Below are positions 10,322-22,041 of a DNA stretch of 64,000 nt, in pieces. The notes under the pieces are model-generated. The model made no database searches. It had not been told where the DNA came from and was given only the letters and a program-made list of their open reading frames with translations. The stretch's first letter is position 1, and each line of letters opens with the position of its first letter. Both the position numbers and the translations under genes were made by a program. The DNA is from Clitopilus passeckerianus (taxonomy: Eukaryota; Basidiomycota; Agaricomycetes; Agaricales; Entolomataceae), in contig CALYLX010000113.1 in assembly GCA_944990035.1 (NCBI GenBank), forward strand, positions 372,001 to 436,000. The letters run 5' to 3'.

Positions 10322-12531
10322 CTAATAAGTAGCTATTCTAACAAGCAGAACCACAACCCCCACGACCGTGATAGAGATCCAACTCTGAGAAACGACCCTC
10401 AGAGCCCCCGAACTTGTATCACTGTCGCTATCTGAAGTCTTGTCCGATCCGCCACCATCCGAACTGGGACCAAGATCTTGTCCTTGGAAGGACCACTTGA
10501 TCCTGGTGTTTGCGTCTGGGGTGACTAAGATCATGCCCACACCCATCAGGGCTCCGTCGTCCTCGACCGTGAAGCCCATTTGTTGGGATTGTCCACGGGC
10601 TGCGGCATCGGCGGAACTGTGAAGGGTGTGTCAGTGTGGTGTGGAAAGAGGGATGAGGGAACTACCTGCCTAGCGTAAGCATCGCCCAGGTTGTCAACTA
10701 TGTAGGAGCCGCTGATGGAGCCAGCGATGACTTCAATGCTGGTGGCATATCTAGGATAAGGTGTTAGATACAGTTCTTAACGCAGGGTAGATTATTCTCA
10801 CTGGCCAGGCCCAAGGTCGTCGAATGGAAGAATGATGATGTTGCCAGTATCCATAGTCAAGTTCGCGGGGTAGTAGCTGTCTGTGGCGAGGGTAATTCTT
10901 GCGGAGAGTAAATCGTCTTTACGAACTACTTACCAAGCGTCGTACTGTTCGAAATCTGAATCTCATCCCTTCGCATAACTCCAGCGATTCCAGACATGGG
11001 GGCGCGGGGGACACTCCGTCGGTCACAGGGACTGGTACCCGCACCAAGGACTTTGTCGCAGTCGATGCTGATAACGTAGCTATCCCCAGCTTGAATCTTC
11101 GATCGCTGAACCATCTGGCTGAAGATGTTGCCTTGCAGAGAGTTCTGGATTCCGGGTATACAATTGATAGCGCGTTGGATAGTAGGCAGCGTGCTACCGC
11201 CTTCGTCACTAGAGGCTGGCGGGAACTGGTGGAAGCGTCAGCTGAAAGGACACTGCGAAGGAGGAGTGAGGTTCCTTACTTCGTCGCATGAATTCAGGCC
11301 GGGGAGTCCAAGTTTACGGCAATAACCACTGACGCATCCTGCCTGTCGGCGTTTGGCTGCTTTGGCACTCTTCGATAGTTTACCAGAGTAGGTGAGCTCA
11401 ATGGTGTTCTTGCCCCGCATACCTATTAACTGCGGTGAGAGGTTGTCGGGGGTTAACAGGAGGTCGGGATGGTATTACCATTGCACATGTTCACGAGAAG
11501 CTGGAAAACGAAGGATTTCTCAGTACACGTTATATCCTGTATGAAACGCTACGCACGCATCCGTTCTTCTTCTGGTCATATTCGAATCGTGCAACCTTTC
11601 CGGATTTCAAAGCATCTATGGATCCACTGAGTGACGTGGGATGTATAGGGTCAGGAATTCCACGAACTGGAGTTGACACATTCATTACGTTCGCAAGTTT
11701 CTCCCGAGAGGCAGCCTGAGAAAAGATGAGCGAGGGAATGGCGACTTGGAATCATGGGGCGTACAGGTATTTCCGCAACATGTTGAACCTGCTGGGCAAC
11801 ATGGCGCGACGGATGACTTGCAGCATACTGCCCCGGGTTTGCAACAGCCAGTAGGAGATCCACTGCAACATTCGGCACTTTTAACGAGATCAGATGAGAG
11901 CCCAACTTGCAGCCAATGTGATTCTTACCCAGGCTCGCAACAAGTTTTGCCGCCCTTAAAGCAAACTCGTTAGTTCAACTATCGAGGAAAGGTCCACGTT
12001 GCAACTCACGCATTGTTCTGCAATCTTCGGACAGCACCTGAGGGGTGATTGATGAAGGGCAACTCCTCTGAGGATGATGAATCTGCATACTGGTTTTTCC
12101 AACACTATAGGTAAATTGACGTTAAAGATCCACGAGAGACAGCCAAGGACGATACTCACATCATCACTGACATCGCAGCACCCGAGAGGACACTTAGGGC
12201 CAGAGGGAATGTCAGTAGACATATGGTGGTTATAGCTGATTCGTCAACGTACGCAACGCTCTCCGGGACGACAGCATGTAGTAGCAGAGCATTGAGCTGT
12301 TTTAAAGAATCAGAATGCGTCCCAGGTGAACGATGCAACCAAATTCAACATACGGCCGCCAGGGAATTCACATCGAAATTGTCTTTTCAAGACTAGGAGC
12401 TCATCGATACGACCACTGCTGGAGCGGAGGGTTGTGTTGGCATAGAGGCCGATGCTATCGTCAAAAGCTGCTGTTGCTGTGGCAGCGCTGAAGAAGAATT
12501 GAAGGGCGAGAAGTTTCGCAGCCCACCACAT
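10322..12531 (-). CDS. Secreted, C-terminally anchored Cys-rich protein with NucA/NucB-type DNase domain
   Basis: Signal peptide MWWAAKLLALQFFFSAATAT starts the protein. A long cysteine-rich module of CC-pairs follows (QCSATTCCRPGERC, CPLGCCDVSDD, then GAVCCKSSVAPCCPAGSTCC and CLSGETCERNEC), cut by many introns. The catalytic part is SGYCRKLGLPGLNSCDE joined across an intron to FPPASSDEGGSTLPTIQ, then INCIPGIQNSLQGNIFSQMV. This matches the 'SCDE-[WYF]-P-x-A-x-x-EGG' signature of NucA/NucB deoxyribonucleases (PF14040). Downstream come IISMP-like beta-rich segments around DSYYPANLTMDTGN and DGALMGVGMILVTPD, a Ser/Asp-rich linker, and a hydrophobic end (SITVVGVVVLLVRIATY) like a GPI or membrane anchor. 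The last intron only keeps frame if a GC donor is used near 10664. Role: probably extracellular DNA cleavage at the cell surface (inference). Exons in the middle of the Cys-rich part are uncertain. Confidence 0.7.
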
Positions 12532-13133
12532 CTTCCGGGACCAAAGGATTCGAGCGAACAGAACTTTCGTCTTCGTGGAAGCGTCTCGAGAGATTGAAAT
12601 CCCATGCTCTTATCCGTTAAGAAAGGAACAATTGTGATAAAGATCGCTGCTGATGATGTCCACGGGCAGGGGTGCCTTGACGTCCCTTGAAAGACACACT
12701 TTCGACTTTAGGAGGTGTTGTGTGTTACACACCATCTCTCAAGAGCTGATCTGGTGTCGATACATATCACTGGCTTGTAGAATTGTTCAGGTTAGTCTAC
12801 AGCTATGTCCACAGTTGAGACGGACGACCATAACTCACTTGTCGTTTGCCAGTGTGAGCCAAAAATGTGTGAGAGTTAGAAATTTCTGAAATGATAGATT
12901 ATGTCGGCGGCTCAACCAACAGAATGCCAAGCCCAAGTTGTCAAGAGCAGATCACCAAGCGATGGAAACAGCCATTGTAAGGCAGATCTTCCGACAGATG
13001 GCCGGGAAATCATAGAACCGGAAACGCTGCAGAGTCCTCGTAACTTTCAAATTGGAAAGGCTTGTATTCCATGATAGGATACAACGTTAGAGTTCTGTCG
13101 CTCGATTTAATCTTAGTCCTTCAGTTTTGGGTG
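12532..13133. other. Upstream region of the nuclease gene and 3' flank of alcohol oxidase 1
   Basis: No gene supported. A 78-codon plus-strand frame at 12653-12889 has no features. Confidence 0.4.
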
Positions 13134-15885
13134 TCATGCCTCCGTCACTCCCGCAATACCAAGGTCAGCTGCAATGATAACAGCTGCCTTTTCACCAATG
13201 GCGATGGCAGTGTTGTAAGTATTAGCGCCCACATTTCCTGGGCAAATACTGCAGTCTGCAAATTTGGGAGGTGATCAGAAGGACACCTTCAATCGATAAG
13301 ATGCTAGGTACGAACCTGCAACTTTCAGATTCTCAACACCATACACGTTCAATCTTGGATCAACGACGCCTCCAAGCTCACGAGGCTTCATAGCACATGT
13401 CCCAATCTAAAGGAGGAGTTAGACCACTTTCTAGAACCTTGGGGAAAACAGCCGTACGGAATGCCATGAGGTTCCAACTAAAGTAATAATCGTGTCAGCC
13501 GATAGGCAACGACAGCAGGAAGGGAGCTACTTACTGGCCCTCCTATGATGCGCATCAATGAGTTTGTCGTCTTCAGCCGTGTACTGCAAGTTGGGAGCTG
13601 CAACGTCTACAGGTTGTGCCTCTTCCTGAGGTGCAATCGCGCTACCATCAGCAAACGCAGGGTGGCTGAGCTTCACTTCCCCTCGATAGAACTTCATGCG
13701 ACGGGCGAACTCTCTAGCTTTCTTGTAAGCCCATCGGAGAATGACGACATCTGCAGGACTAGAGTTGTGATGAGTGATCAAGGTATATTTTTGGAGTTTG
13801 AGGATTTCGTACTCATCCAAGAAGCCAGGCTGGAAATCCATCAAGGCGTATGGGTTTGCAGCATCAGTGATATGCACTCGGCCTGTAGAAGCAGGATATT
13901 CCTGGAATGGGTTGAGTTCGTGGCATCCAGATTCCAGATCAGGTCAAGGATAGACCAACCGTATAATACCCTGTACCAAAGTATTTGCGCTTCGGGTCAA
14001 CGGGTACAGCACCATTCGTGCTATGTGAACAAACGTAAGTATTTGAATGCACAATCTCTCATGTGAAGCCAAGCATGCTTACCCTGCAATAACGCCCATA
14101 AAGAACAATGGCTTATCGGGAGCATTGGCGTAGTGCTGCTCCCAGCGTGCTCGGAACTCAGGCCCAATCTCCTCCAAATCTTTCTCTGTTGGCCTAATCT
14201 TGATACCAGCATCAACACCGCTAACGACAAAGGTGTCAGGACAAAGAGCCTCTATGCAGCCAGGAAGAATCTCACTTGTGAGCCATTAGCCCAGAACCTC
14301 CCTGAAGCCATTCGTTTGCAATAGCTGCATACATCTTCATCAGCTACATGCCCGAAAGGACGAAGCTAAGCACTTACGTAGAAGTTCTTCATCTGAAGCA
14401 CGGAAAAGCGCATCCAGAGTATCCGCGTCGTCAGTAGCAGTGTAAACTCCAAAGATGAGATTATGATCTATAGACCAATCAGAAAGTGTCGAAGGTTGCA
14501 AGTAACAGAACCCACCCATGTAATGTTCGCCAACGCCAGGGAGGTCCACCAGAGGCTTTACGCCAAGCTTGCCCAAGAGTTCGGCGCTTCCAACACCAGA
14601 CCTTCATTGCCGTCAGCACGTTTGTGGGTTGATGTAAAATATGTTGAAGTTCACCTTTCTAGGATAGCAGGAGAACCAAAGGCTCCGGAAGCAAGCACAA
14701 CAAGTCGAGAAGCCCGGGCAACAACGGCGTCGGGGGCCACTTTGGTAGGCCTTCCTTGAACATCATCCACATGTTCGATGCCGACCGCACGATTGCCTCT
14801 GGACACCGATCGGAATCAGCCCCTGCATGTCGTACGTGATCTGAAGTGCAACTCACTCAAAGATAACCCGAGTGACACGACGGCTGGTAAGGATAGTAAG
14901 GTTCTCGAACTCCGGATGGTTATAGATGTAGTTGTGGGGAACGTCAGAGCGATGGCCGTTGGCCTCGTCAACGTATCTAAGGCATCCAGTCAGCTACGAG
15001 AAGTGAGGGTTCTAAGGCTACATACTGTGCCCATCGCTACAGAAACCTTGTCAGAAATTATCTGCATGACAGTAAGGAGAAACTCCACAGACTCCGTAGG
15101 CATTGCAAGAATAGAATCCATTCACATCGTCGGTAGCCTTACGGTCCTTGTCGTACTTGGCCGCGACCTCCAGCCATTCCTCGCCGATGTTTACTTGGTC
15201 CTTTGAATATGAAATCTTGAGTGGGCCGCTCTTTCCATGCAAGTGAAGGTCTCCTTTCGTAGGTTGGAAGGTCTCGGCCTGTACGTAAAAAATAAATTAG
15301 ACGTTTGCAATCCATGCTCCTTGAAATGCTCTTGCCTTGTTAATGAGAGGAATAAGATGCTTGGAACCCCAGCCAGGGTTCTTGTACACGGTTTCCCAAT
15401 CGTCATAATCCGAGGCTGACGCCCTCGTGTACATGGCGACTGTGAAGACGTCAGCAATCTCTACATAACTTGGGGAATATGGTACGCGTACAATTAATGC
15501 TTGAACCACCACCAAGGCATCGACCAGATGGGACGATCAGGACACGGTTGGCTGTCGAAGGACTGGGCTTGCTGAGATGGTAGCTGATGGTCGGAGCTCC
15601 TCGCATAAGGTTTCTCATGTATCGGGCCGGTTGGACAACATCGGGCACATCCTTGGTTAATGGCCCAGCTTCTACCACCTGAAGAATGTATGTCAGACAA
15701 AGCGAATCGTGAGCGCCAATCTCAACGTACCAAGATCTTCAAGGAAGGATCAGCTTCGGCCAATCGACTCGCTGTAACACATCCCGCTGCGCCACCTAAA
15801 ATGGCGATGAAAATCTTGTTCAAATGGATGGCAGGGTTGACTGACCTCCGGCGAAGATGATATCGTAGGTATTATCAGTAGACAT
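13134..15885 (-). CDS. Alcohol oxidase, GMC oxidoreductase family (AA3_3 type), copy 1
   Basis: FAD enzyme oxidising short primary alcohols to aldehydes with release of H2O2. It starts MSTDNTYDIIFAGG; the FAD-binding GxGxxG is GGGAAG, followed by ASRLAEADPSLKI. Family landmarks in order: VEAGPLTKD, SGRCLGGGSSINF, MYTRASASDYDDWE with NPGWGSK, SDVPHNYIYNHPEF, ASGAFGSPAILERSGVGS, VKPLVDLPGVGEHYMDHN, YYTEYPASTGRVHITD and VILRWAYKKAREFARRM. The C-terminus has the catalytic His in TWHSIGTCAMKP and the catalytic Asn in GNVGANTYNTAIAIGEKAA. About 15 introns, and the whole frame can be threaded intact, giving about 640 residues, normal for fungal AOX. The C-terminus is GVTEA with no peroxisomal SKL. 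One donor is the weak GTCTGT where copy 2 has GTACGT. Confidence 0.88.
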
Positions 15886-15940
15886 CGAGATTGAAGATCA
15901 TAAAGGGTGGCTTCACAAGAATCTTGAGGGTACTATGCTG

Positions 15941-15952
15941 TATACTTATAGA
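15941..15952 (-). promoter_or_regulatory. TATA-like element of alcohol oxidase 1
   Basis: On the minus strand TATAAGTATA lies about 60 bp upstream of the ATG at 15885. Function inferred from position. Confidence 0.4.
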
Positions 15953-16708
15953 TGCAAGTCCTCTGATGGGATCATGCAGGGATCAAGTCAGGCGATTCAG
16001 CTGGAGTGGACCTGTGATTCTGATGTTGGAGATCCATTTCTAAAGGGCGGCTTTGCGGTCGGGGTCTGAAGAAGAGCGTTGTAATGTTGAAAGGCGTCAA
16101 GGAACCAGGTCCATGGAGCTAGGGATTCCAGATCTTTTATCACGCAGCAGGGCACGATTGCCCGATTTTTTCGACTTTCTTGTGAAAACGCAAGGGTGCA
16201 ATTGCCCACGACTTGAATTCGGACGTAGCTGAATCCTTGTAAGCGTTTGGTAAAACCTGTTTTATGCATTTCTCCAGAATTTCTTGGCGGTATCGTATAA
16301 ATTATCTAAGTTGTGTATCGAATTTCTGTTCGAAACGTTTGAGCCGCGTGAAGATTCCTTTGGGAAAGGACTCACCACTATTGCTACCCGGGTCTACGCA
16401 AGCCTTCGGAGGCAAGTTGTGGTAGCCAAAACTGCACTAGCATGTAATTGGGCTGGCTTCTAACTTTTCATTTGACTTGCAAGAACCCGCATGAAGGTCG
16501 GCAAGAAAGAGGCGAATGGAGAAAGGTCACGTGCGGGACCATAGAAACAAATTTGGCACGCGATAGGCCCCTGAACGCGTCAAACTTTTAGACTTGGTCA
16601 ACCATTTAAGACGCCATATTTCGATTAAAATGCGCTCTATTTGGATATGAATCAACACGTTTGATTTATCCACCCCATCCTTGAGTAATAATAGCCTAGT
16701 ACTACATC
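15953..16708. other. Intergenic between tandem alcohol oxidases
   Basis: No gene. Contains the promoter of copy 1 and the 3' flank of copy 2. Confidence 0.45.
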
Positions 16709-19458
16709 TCAACCTTCAGTGACTCCGATAATTCCAAGCTCTTTAGCAATGATCACAGCGGCTTTCTCTCCAATGGCGATAGCGGTGCTGTATGTGTTTG
16801 CTCCGACACTGGAGGGCGCAATGCTACAATCTAAAATCCAAGTATCAGCGGCGTACTTATGAAAGGGATTCATCTCCATTACCTGCAACTTTCAGATTGG
16901 TTACTCCGTATACGTTCAAGTTGGAGTCAACCACTCCTCCTTCTGCGCGAGGCTTCATGGCGCAGGTACCCATCTTAAATCATTCAGTTAGTAGTAGCCC
17001 CGTGAGAAGTGTCTAGGTCTTACAGAGTGCGATGCAGATACTGTGGAAGTTCCGATTATTGACTTCGCAATTTCAATTTGAATGAAAACTGGTACTTACT
17101 ACTCTCCCGATGGAAGTCGTCAATTGCTTGGTTGTCTTCCTCAGAGTACTGATAATCAGCATTCCCAGCGGCAACTGGTGTATCAGTCTCCTTGTAAGCG
17201 AGTGCGCTGTTTTCAGTGAACTTCGGATGAGCAGGTTTGAAGGGGCCTCTATAGCTCTTCATACGACGCCCAAATTCTCGAGCTTTCTTGTATCCCCAAC
17301 GGATGACTGTTAGATCGAGTGGGCTGAGCATGAAGCATCAAGATCTAATCGAACGTAGGAAGCCACGTAATACGACGCACTCTTTCAAGAAACCGGTTTC
17401 AAAGTCCAGGAGTGCATACGGGTTGTGTCTGTCAGTTATGTGAACCCTGCCCAAAGACAGAGGATACGTCTGAAAAGGTTGGGTCCAAGAGACTTCCTAG
17501 ACAAGATGTCTGAAACTTACGATATAATACCCAATGGCGAGGTACTTATGATTCGCATCCGTTGGGTGCGGGCTTCCATTGCTTGATCAAAGCTCGTCAG
17601 ATTGCGATATAGAGTAGATGTGAAGGTTACCTACCCAGCGAAACAGCCAAAGTACAAGACAGGTTTGTCCGGAGCGTTTGCAAAGTGGCCTTCCCAACGC
17701 GCACGGAACGCTGGCCCGAGTTCTGCCAGTTCTTTCTCTGTCGGTCTGAGTTTGATCCCTGCATCGATTGCGCTGAGTTGGTAATTTCAGTCAAAGGCCG
17801 TCATGATAACTCAGAAATGGACCTCACTTGTGAGCTAGTAGGCCTTGTGCGTTTGTACGCCACTCGTCCTCGAAAGCTAATACGTGACAGCTCTGAAGGC
17901 GCTCCGACCGAACGTGAAAACCCAAATACCTTTCAGTTGCTCTTCTGTTCCACGAAATATGGCATCCAAAGTATCAGCATCCTCGCTAGCAGAGTATCCA
18001 GTGAAGAATGTAGGATGATCTGCAAAACTTGGGTCAGAGTCACCCCCATCTGGCGTTTCCGCACTCACCTCTGTAGTTCTCTCCGACACCAGGAAGATCG
18101 ACCAAAGCATTGATACCATTCTTTGACAGGATTTCGGTAGCACCAACGCCAGAGCTAACCATCAGTGAGAAACTACGTCATAAAACCTCTGGAAGCATCA
18201 CGCACCGCTCAAGGATAGCCGGAGAACCGAATGCCCCTGCAGATAGAACAACCAATTTGGAGGCACGCGATACTAAAGACTCTGTGATTGTCCTCTTTGG
18301 TCGGCCTTCCGTATCATCAGCATGTACTACTCCCACAGCACGATTATTCCTATCCCCGAATTAATGGGCAAGACAACTTGACGAGGACTAGTAACTACTT
18401 ACTCAAACAAGACGCGATTTACACGGCGTCCTGTGAGGATGGTGAGATTCTTGAATTCGGGATGATTATAGATGTAGTTGTGAGGAATGTCGGAGCGGCG
18501 GCCGGTCTTCGAGTCAATAAACCTAGAGCTATCATTCAGCACTGCATGGAATTGGACGGTACATTCTGCACAATGGAGACGCACTGTGCCCATCGCTATT
18601 GGACCGAACATCAGTGAAATATTTTACCAACTTAAAAACAATGAGATACGTACCCCGTAAGCGTTACAGGTGCGGAAGTCGTTGGTATCAGCTGTGTGCC
18701 CACGAGTAGGATCGTACTCTTTCGCGACCTGAAGGAACTGCTCCGCTATGTTGACTCTGTCTTGAGAATAGGAAACTTTGAGCGGGCCAGTCGTTCCATG
18801 GGACTCGAGCTCCCCTGTGCTCGACTGAAAGGTCTCCGACTGGTTTCAACATCGGAAATTAGGAATCTCCGAGAATTCAACCTAGAATGGCTCACTTTCT
18901 TCAACAAAGGGATGAGGTATTCAGAGCCCCATCCTGGGTTCTTATACTTGATTTCCCAGTCATCGTAGTCTGAAGCGGACGCTCGAGTATACATTCCAAC
19001 TTGCATATCATCCGTGTGAGCCAGTCATAATGACTGAAAGTCTAATTACGCACAGTTAATGCTGGAGCCGCCGCCGAGGCATCTCCCTGATGGCACAATG
19101 ACAGGTTTGTCGGAAGTCGCTGCACTGGGTTTACCAATATGGTATGAAAATGTCGCAGCTCCTTGCAGAAGATTCCTCATGTGTCGACCTGGCTGGATGA
19201 TAGCAGGATCATCCTTTGTGGCAGGACCACTTTCCAAGATCTGTTAAGAAGGTAGATGAGATACTGTGCTCTATTATACACCGTAAGAGCGTTACAAGAA
19301 TCTTCAAGGAAGGATCAGCCTCCGCCAATCTGCTCGCGGCGATACAGGCGCATGTCCCGCCTGCACATCACATCTCATAAACTTAACGCAAGACGTTATG
19401 AGATAGACCACTCACCTCCTGCGAAGATAATATCAAAGGGTATGTCGTCACTGGCCAT
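16709..19458 (-). CDS. Alcohol oxidase, GMC oxidoreductase family, copy 2
   Basis: Tandem paralogue of the preceding gene, same strand, with intron positions that match where I compared them. Starts MASDDIPFDIIFAGGGTCAC, then AASRLAEADPSLKI, SGPATKDDPAIIQPGRHMRN, PSGRCLGGGSSIN, YTRASASDYDDWEIKYKNPG, SDIPHNYIYNHPEFKNLTIL and GVGENYRDHPTFFTGY with SEDADTLDAIFRG. Later landmarks are VIRWGYKKAREFGRRMKSYR, SASHSMGTCAMKP (catalytic His) and SVGANTYSTAIAIGEKAAVI (catalytic Asn), ending GIIGVTEG. The nucleotide-binding GxGxxG reads GGGTCA, with the last Gly replaced by Ala, and the usual TxWHS is SASHS. The frame is otherwise open. It is probably expressed and folded, but FAD binding or activity could differ from copy 1. 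The stop is TGA at 16709-16711. Confidence 0.85.
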
Positions 19459-20342
19459 TTCTTTCCTGGTAGACAAGAAGCTGGAGTTGGATTATGGCGG
19501 CGACCCTATAACCAGTCACCAGCTTCCTGGGAAGGTGATGTCGGGACTGTTCGTATCGGCGAGAGAAACCCGTTGAGCGCAACACCCCCTCAAGCCACGG
19601 CCCACACACCGAGCAAGGCCGACTGCAAAAGCAGCTTAAGGTATTATGCCACGCGTCACAGATGTGATCATACAAGGCGCAAGTTCACTGAATGCAACTC
19701 CCCGAGAGCCTTGATAGTCACACGGTTCGCTGGAAGTTTCGAGCGTTCTTGGGGTTGTGAATTGCATTTTCCTAGATCATCTGGAGACCGAAGGTGTTAC
19801 TACCTCCAAGGGCAATTGTATTGAGCTGAGATGGAAGTCACTGGTTCAGTCTGAAGCTAAATCGGCTTGGGGAACTCCCGACGGATTCGAGATTTCCCCG
19901 ATTCCCGATCCGGTTGGACTCTATCGTCAATGACTCTGAGCGCTCGCTCGGTGCACGTTCTTTGTGACCATCTGTTTGACTATCTCGGCACTACTGGCCT
20001 GTTCATCCGGTATGCATGGAACTATGGCTTGTCAGAGAAATTAATAGGCTTTAATCTGAGCGGGTTTACAGTGTCCACGTCAAGGTTGACTTCAGCGCTG
20101 AAAGCGTTGTCCGTACGCCTCAAATCTTCAAAGAAACCTGAATCACATGATTCCCTTGAAAGAGTTCATTATAGTCATTCTTGACATGGTTGTCAACTGC
20201 AGTACTGCGATTATGTATTTTCATTCCACGCAGCTAGCACCAGGTTCGTTTTCAACTGCGTCAGCGGGCATGCAGGGAGAGAAGCTCAGAAATCGACAGC
20301 ACTAAAGGCAAAGACTTTACTCACATGATTCTAACCAGCCGC
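19459..20342. other. Intergenic
   Basis: Upstream region of alcohol oxidase 2. A 105-codon plus-strand frame at 19867-20184 shows no signal peptide or family resemblance. Nothing else seen. Confidence 0.4.
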
Positions 20343-20585
20343 TTAGTAGCAATAGGAACCGTAAGCACCGTCAGCAACGAGGTGGCATGTGAATGGGGGC
20401 CACTACGTCCACGGGCTATCAGTTTCTCTTCGTTTCAACTATAGGTTCACGAGCAGACAACGTACATGTGCATTTGGACCCGTAAGGGCCGCAAGTGGCC
20501 TGAGGTTCCAGAGCAGCGATAGGATTCGCAATTCGGAAGCCACGGAGGCAGCGATAACAGCAGCGATGGCGAGCTTGAAATTCAT
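20343..20585 (-). pseudogene. Broken copy of the knottin-like secreted peptide gene
   Basis: Aligns along its length to the intact gene at 21695-21956: same start context with the signal peptide opening MNFKLAIAAVIAASVAS, the same intron position with a GTACGT donor, and the same C-terminal end GAYGSYCY. A 1-base deletion just after the signal peptide (near 20528) shifts the frame before the first cysteine, and in the second exon the central double-cysteine is no longer encoded. The TATA box is also altered (TATGAAAG at 20667-20674 against TATAAAAG in the intact copy). Non-functional as read. Confidence 0.7.
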
Positions 20586-21290
20586 TCTGGATGGTGAGAA
20601 GAGTTGTTCTTTCAGGTAAAGCCAAACGCTGAATGAACTGAGGCCAAATTTGCGGCATGGCGTTGGCTTTCATACGTCTACTCGTGCGCTCAATTGAAGA
20701 ATTCCTGCCCGTGCATCCAATCGCCTGTAATCGTCCTGCAGCGGGTCAAAGATAGAGTGAACAGTCATTGTGGGGTTGAGGTTGCCGTAGTTTGCCAGTG
20801 GGTCGCGACTTGCTGAGCAGTCTAGCAGTGACAAGGGGGTAATTTGCTAGACGAGGCTGAAGCTGGCCTCGTAGATGTGCACTAGCAGAAATGGGGCGCG
20901 ATAAAACAGCTATGATACGCCGAAACCAAGCATTTGAGGGGGCTGTCGAATCAGATACGAAGCTTAAACGTTCCAGCCGAGCACTAGACCAAGGCATGAT
21001 AGGAAGAAACGGGAAGTTCGGCTGAGAGTGGCTCATGGCAGTGAGAAAGCCGTTGCTTTTAGATATCCAGTTCAACAGCATTGTAGTGGCCATTGAGAGT
21101 GTTCCTGACATTGACAACCCGGCACCAGCATGCCGATTGCAATCATGACGCGCAGCTTGCCAGTGTAGACATGGGCGCAAGAAGGACATGTGAACCTAGT
21201 CATGGTAGTCATAGCGCCACGAAGGATCCTTGTATCATTTGACGTTGTCAAACAGGCTTCAAATTGAATCCTGAGGCACATCCCATTTGC
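20343..21290. repeat. Duplicated block, unit A
   Basis: Holds the broken peptide gene and its upstream flank. Stretches shared with unit B in the same order include CACTAGACCAAGGCA-like text (20983-20997), AGATATCCA (21061), GTGTTCCTGACA (21099), ATGACGCGCAGCTTG (21146) and CATTTGACGTTGTCAAAC (21236). Divergence is substantial, so the duplication is not recent. Confidence 0.6.
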
Positions 21291-21694
21291 CCCCGAAAGC
21301 CAGGATGATGACGGTCATAGGAAGGAAAGGCTTTCGCCTGGGCTTCCGACCCATGATCCGATTTTGAGTATCTCGATTTTAGCTCTTATCTGACGTCTCT
21401 ATTCAATTTACAATCCTGTTAGGTTCAGCCTTGTTCAGCAGGACCTGTGGCAAAGTTTCTTCTCGTACAAAGCTCACACAATCCCTCCATGTCGTTGATA
21501 TGATCTCTTGATTCTTATTAGTAACATAGCGTTTGTTACATATAATTATGGATTTTCACGCTAATAAGTTCGTGCAAAGCCCCTGGCAAACTCTCTTCGT
21601 CTTAGCGAGCCTCTGCGGCAGCGGACAAAAGTCAGAGATCGCTCCTCTCCAGTAAAAAGCAGGTAACTTACTGGACTGGATTCGAATCCTCGAC

Positions 21695-21956
21695 TTAGTA
21701 GCAGTAAGAGCCATAAGCACCGTCAGCGATGAGGTGACATGTGTATGGTGCACAGCAACCCCCTAGAATCAAAGAAAACCATTAGCCTACCACCATACTT
21801 CGCAGTAGCTCGGTCGAGCAAGATAGAAAACGTACATCCGCACTTAGCGCCGTAGGGGCTACAAGTTGTCTGAGGCTCTGGGGCAGCGACGGGAGTTGCA
21901 ACTACGGAAGCAACAGAAGCAGCGAAAACAGCAGCGATGGCGAGCTTGAAGCTCAT
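21695..21956 (-). CDS. Small secreted knottin-like cysteine-rich peptide
   Basis: Two exons encode a 62-residue precursor. The signal peptide is MSFKLAIAAVFAASVASVVA, followed by a short Pro/Ala linker and a 31-residue cysteine-rich end starting CSPYGAKCGWGCCAPYTC and finishing GAYGSYCY. Six cysteines follow C-x6-C-x3-CC-x4-C-x11-C, the order typical of inhibitor-cystine-knot peptides. The intron (GTACGT..TTCTAG) falls between cysteines 2 and 3. The start is set by the ATG that opens the signal peptide; the open frame extends upstream past the TATA box and that part is probably not coding. Function is unknown: effector, antimicrobial or inhibitor are all possible, and nothing in the sequence decides. 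Confidence 0.7.
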
Positions 21957-22033
21957 TCTGGATGGTGAGAAGAGTTTTATGTTGGTAGAGTCAAATGCCA
22001 ATGACCCGAAGCCACCTTCACAATATGCGCCAG

Positions 22034-22041
22034 CTTTTATA
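22034..22041 (-). promoter_or_regulatory. TATA box of knottin-like peptide gene
   Basis: TATAAAAG on the minus strand about 80 bp upstream of the ATG at 21956. The broken copy has a one-base change in the equivalent place. Confidence 0.6.

Noticed and set aside
21673..21690. B-box-like GGATTCGAATCC that could mark a tRNA
   Set aside because: It is a plain palindrome just beyond the 3' end of the peptide gene; no A box or acceptor stem on either strand.
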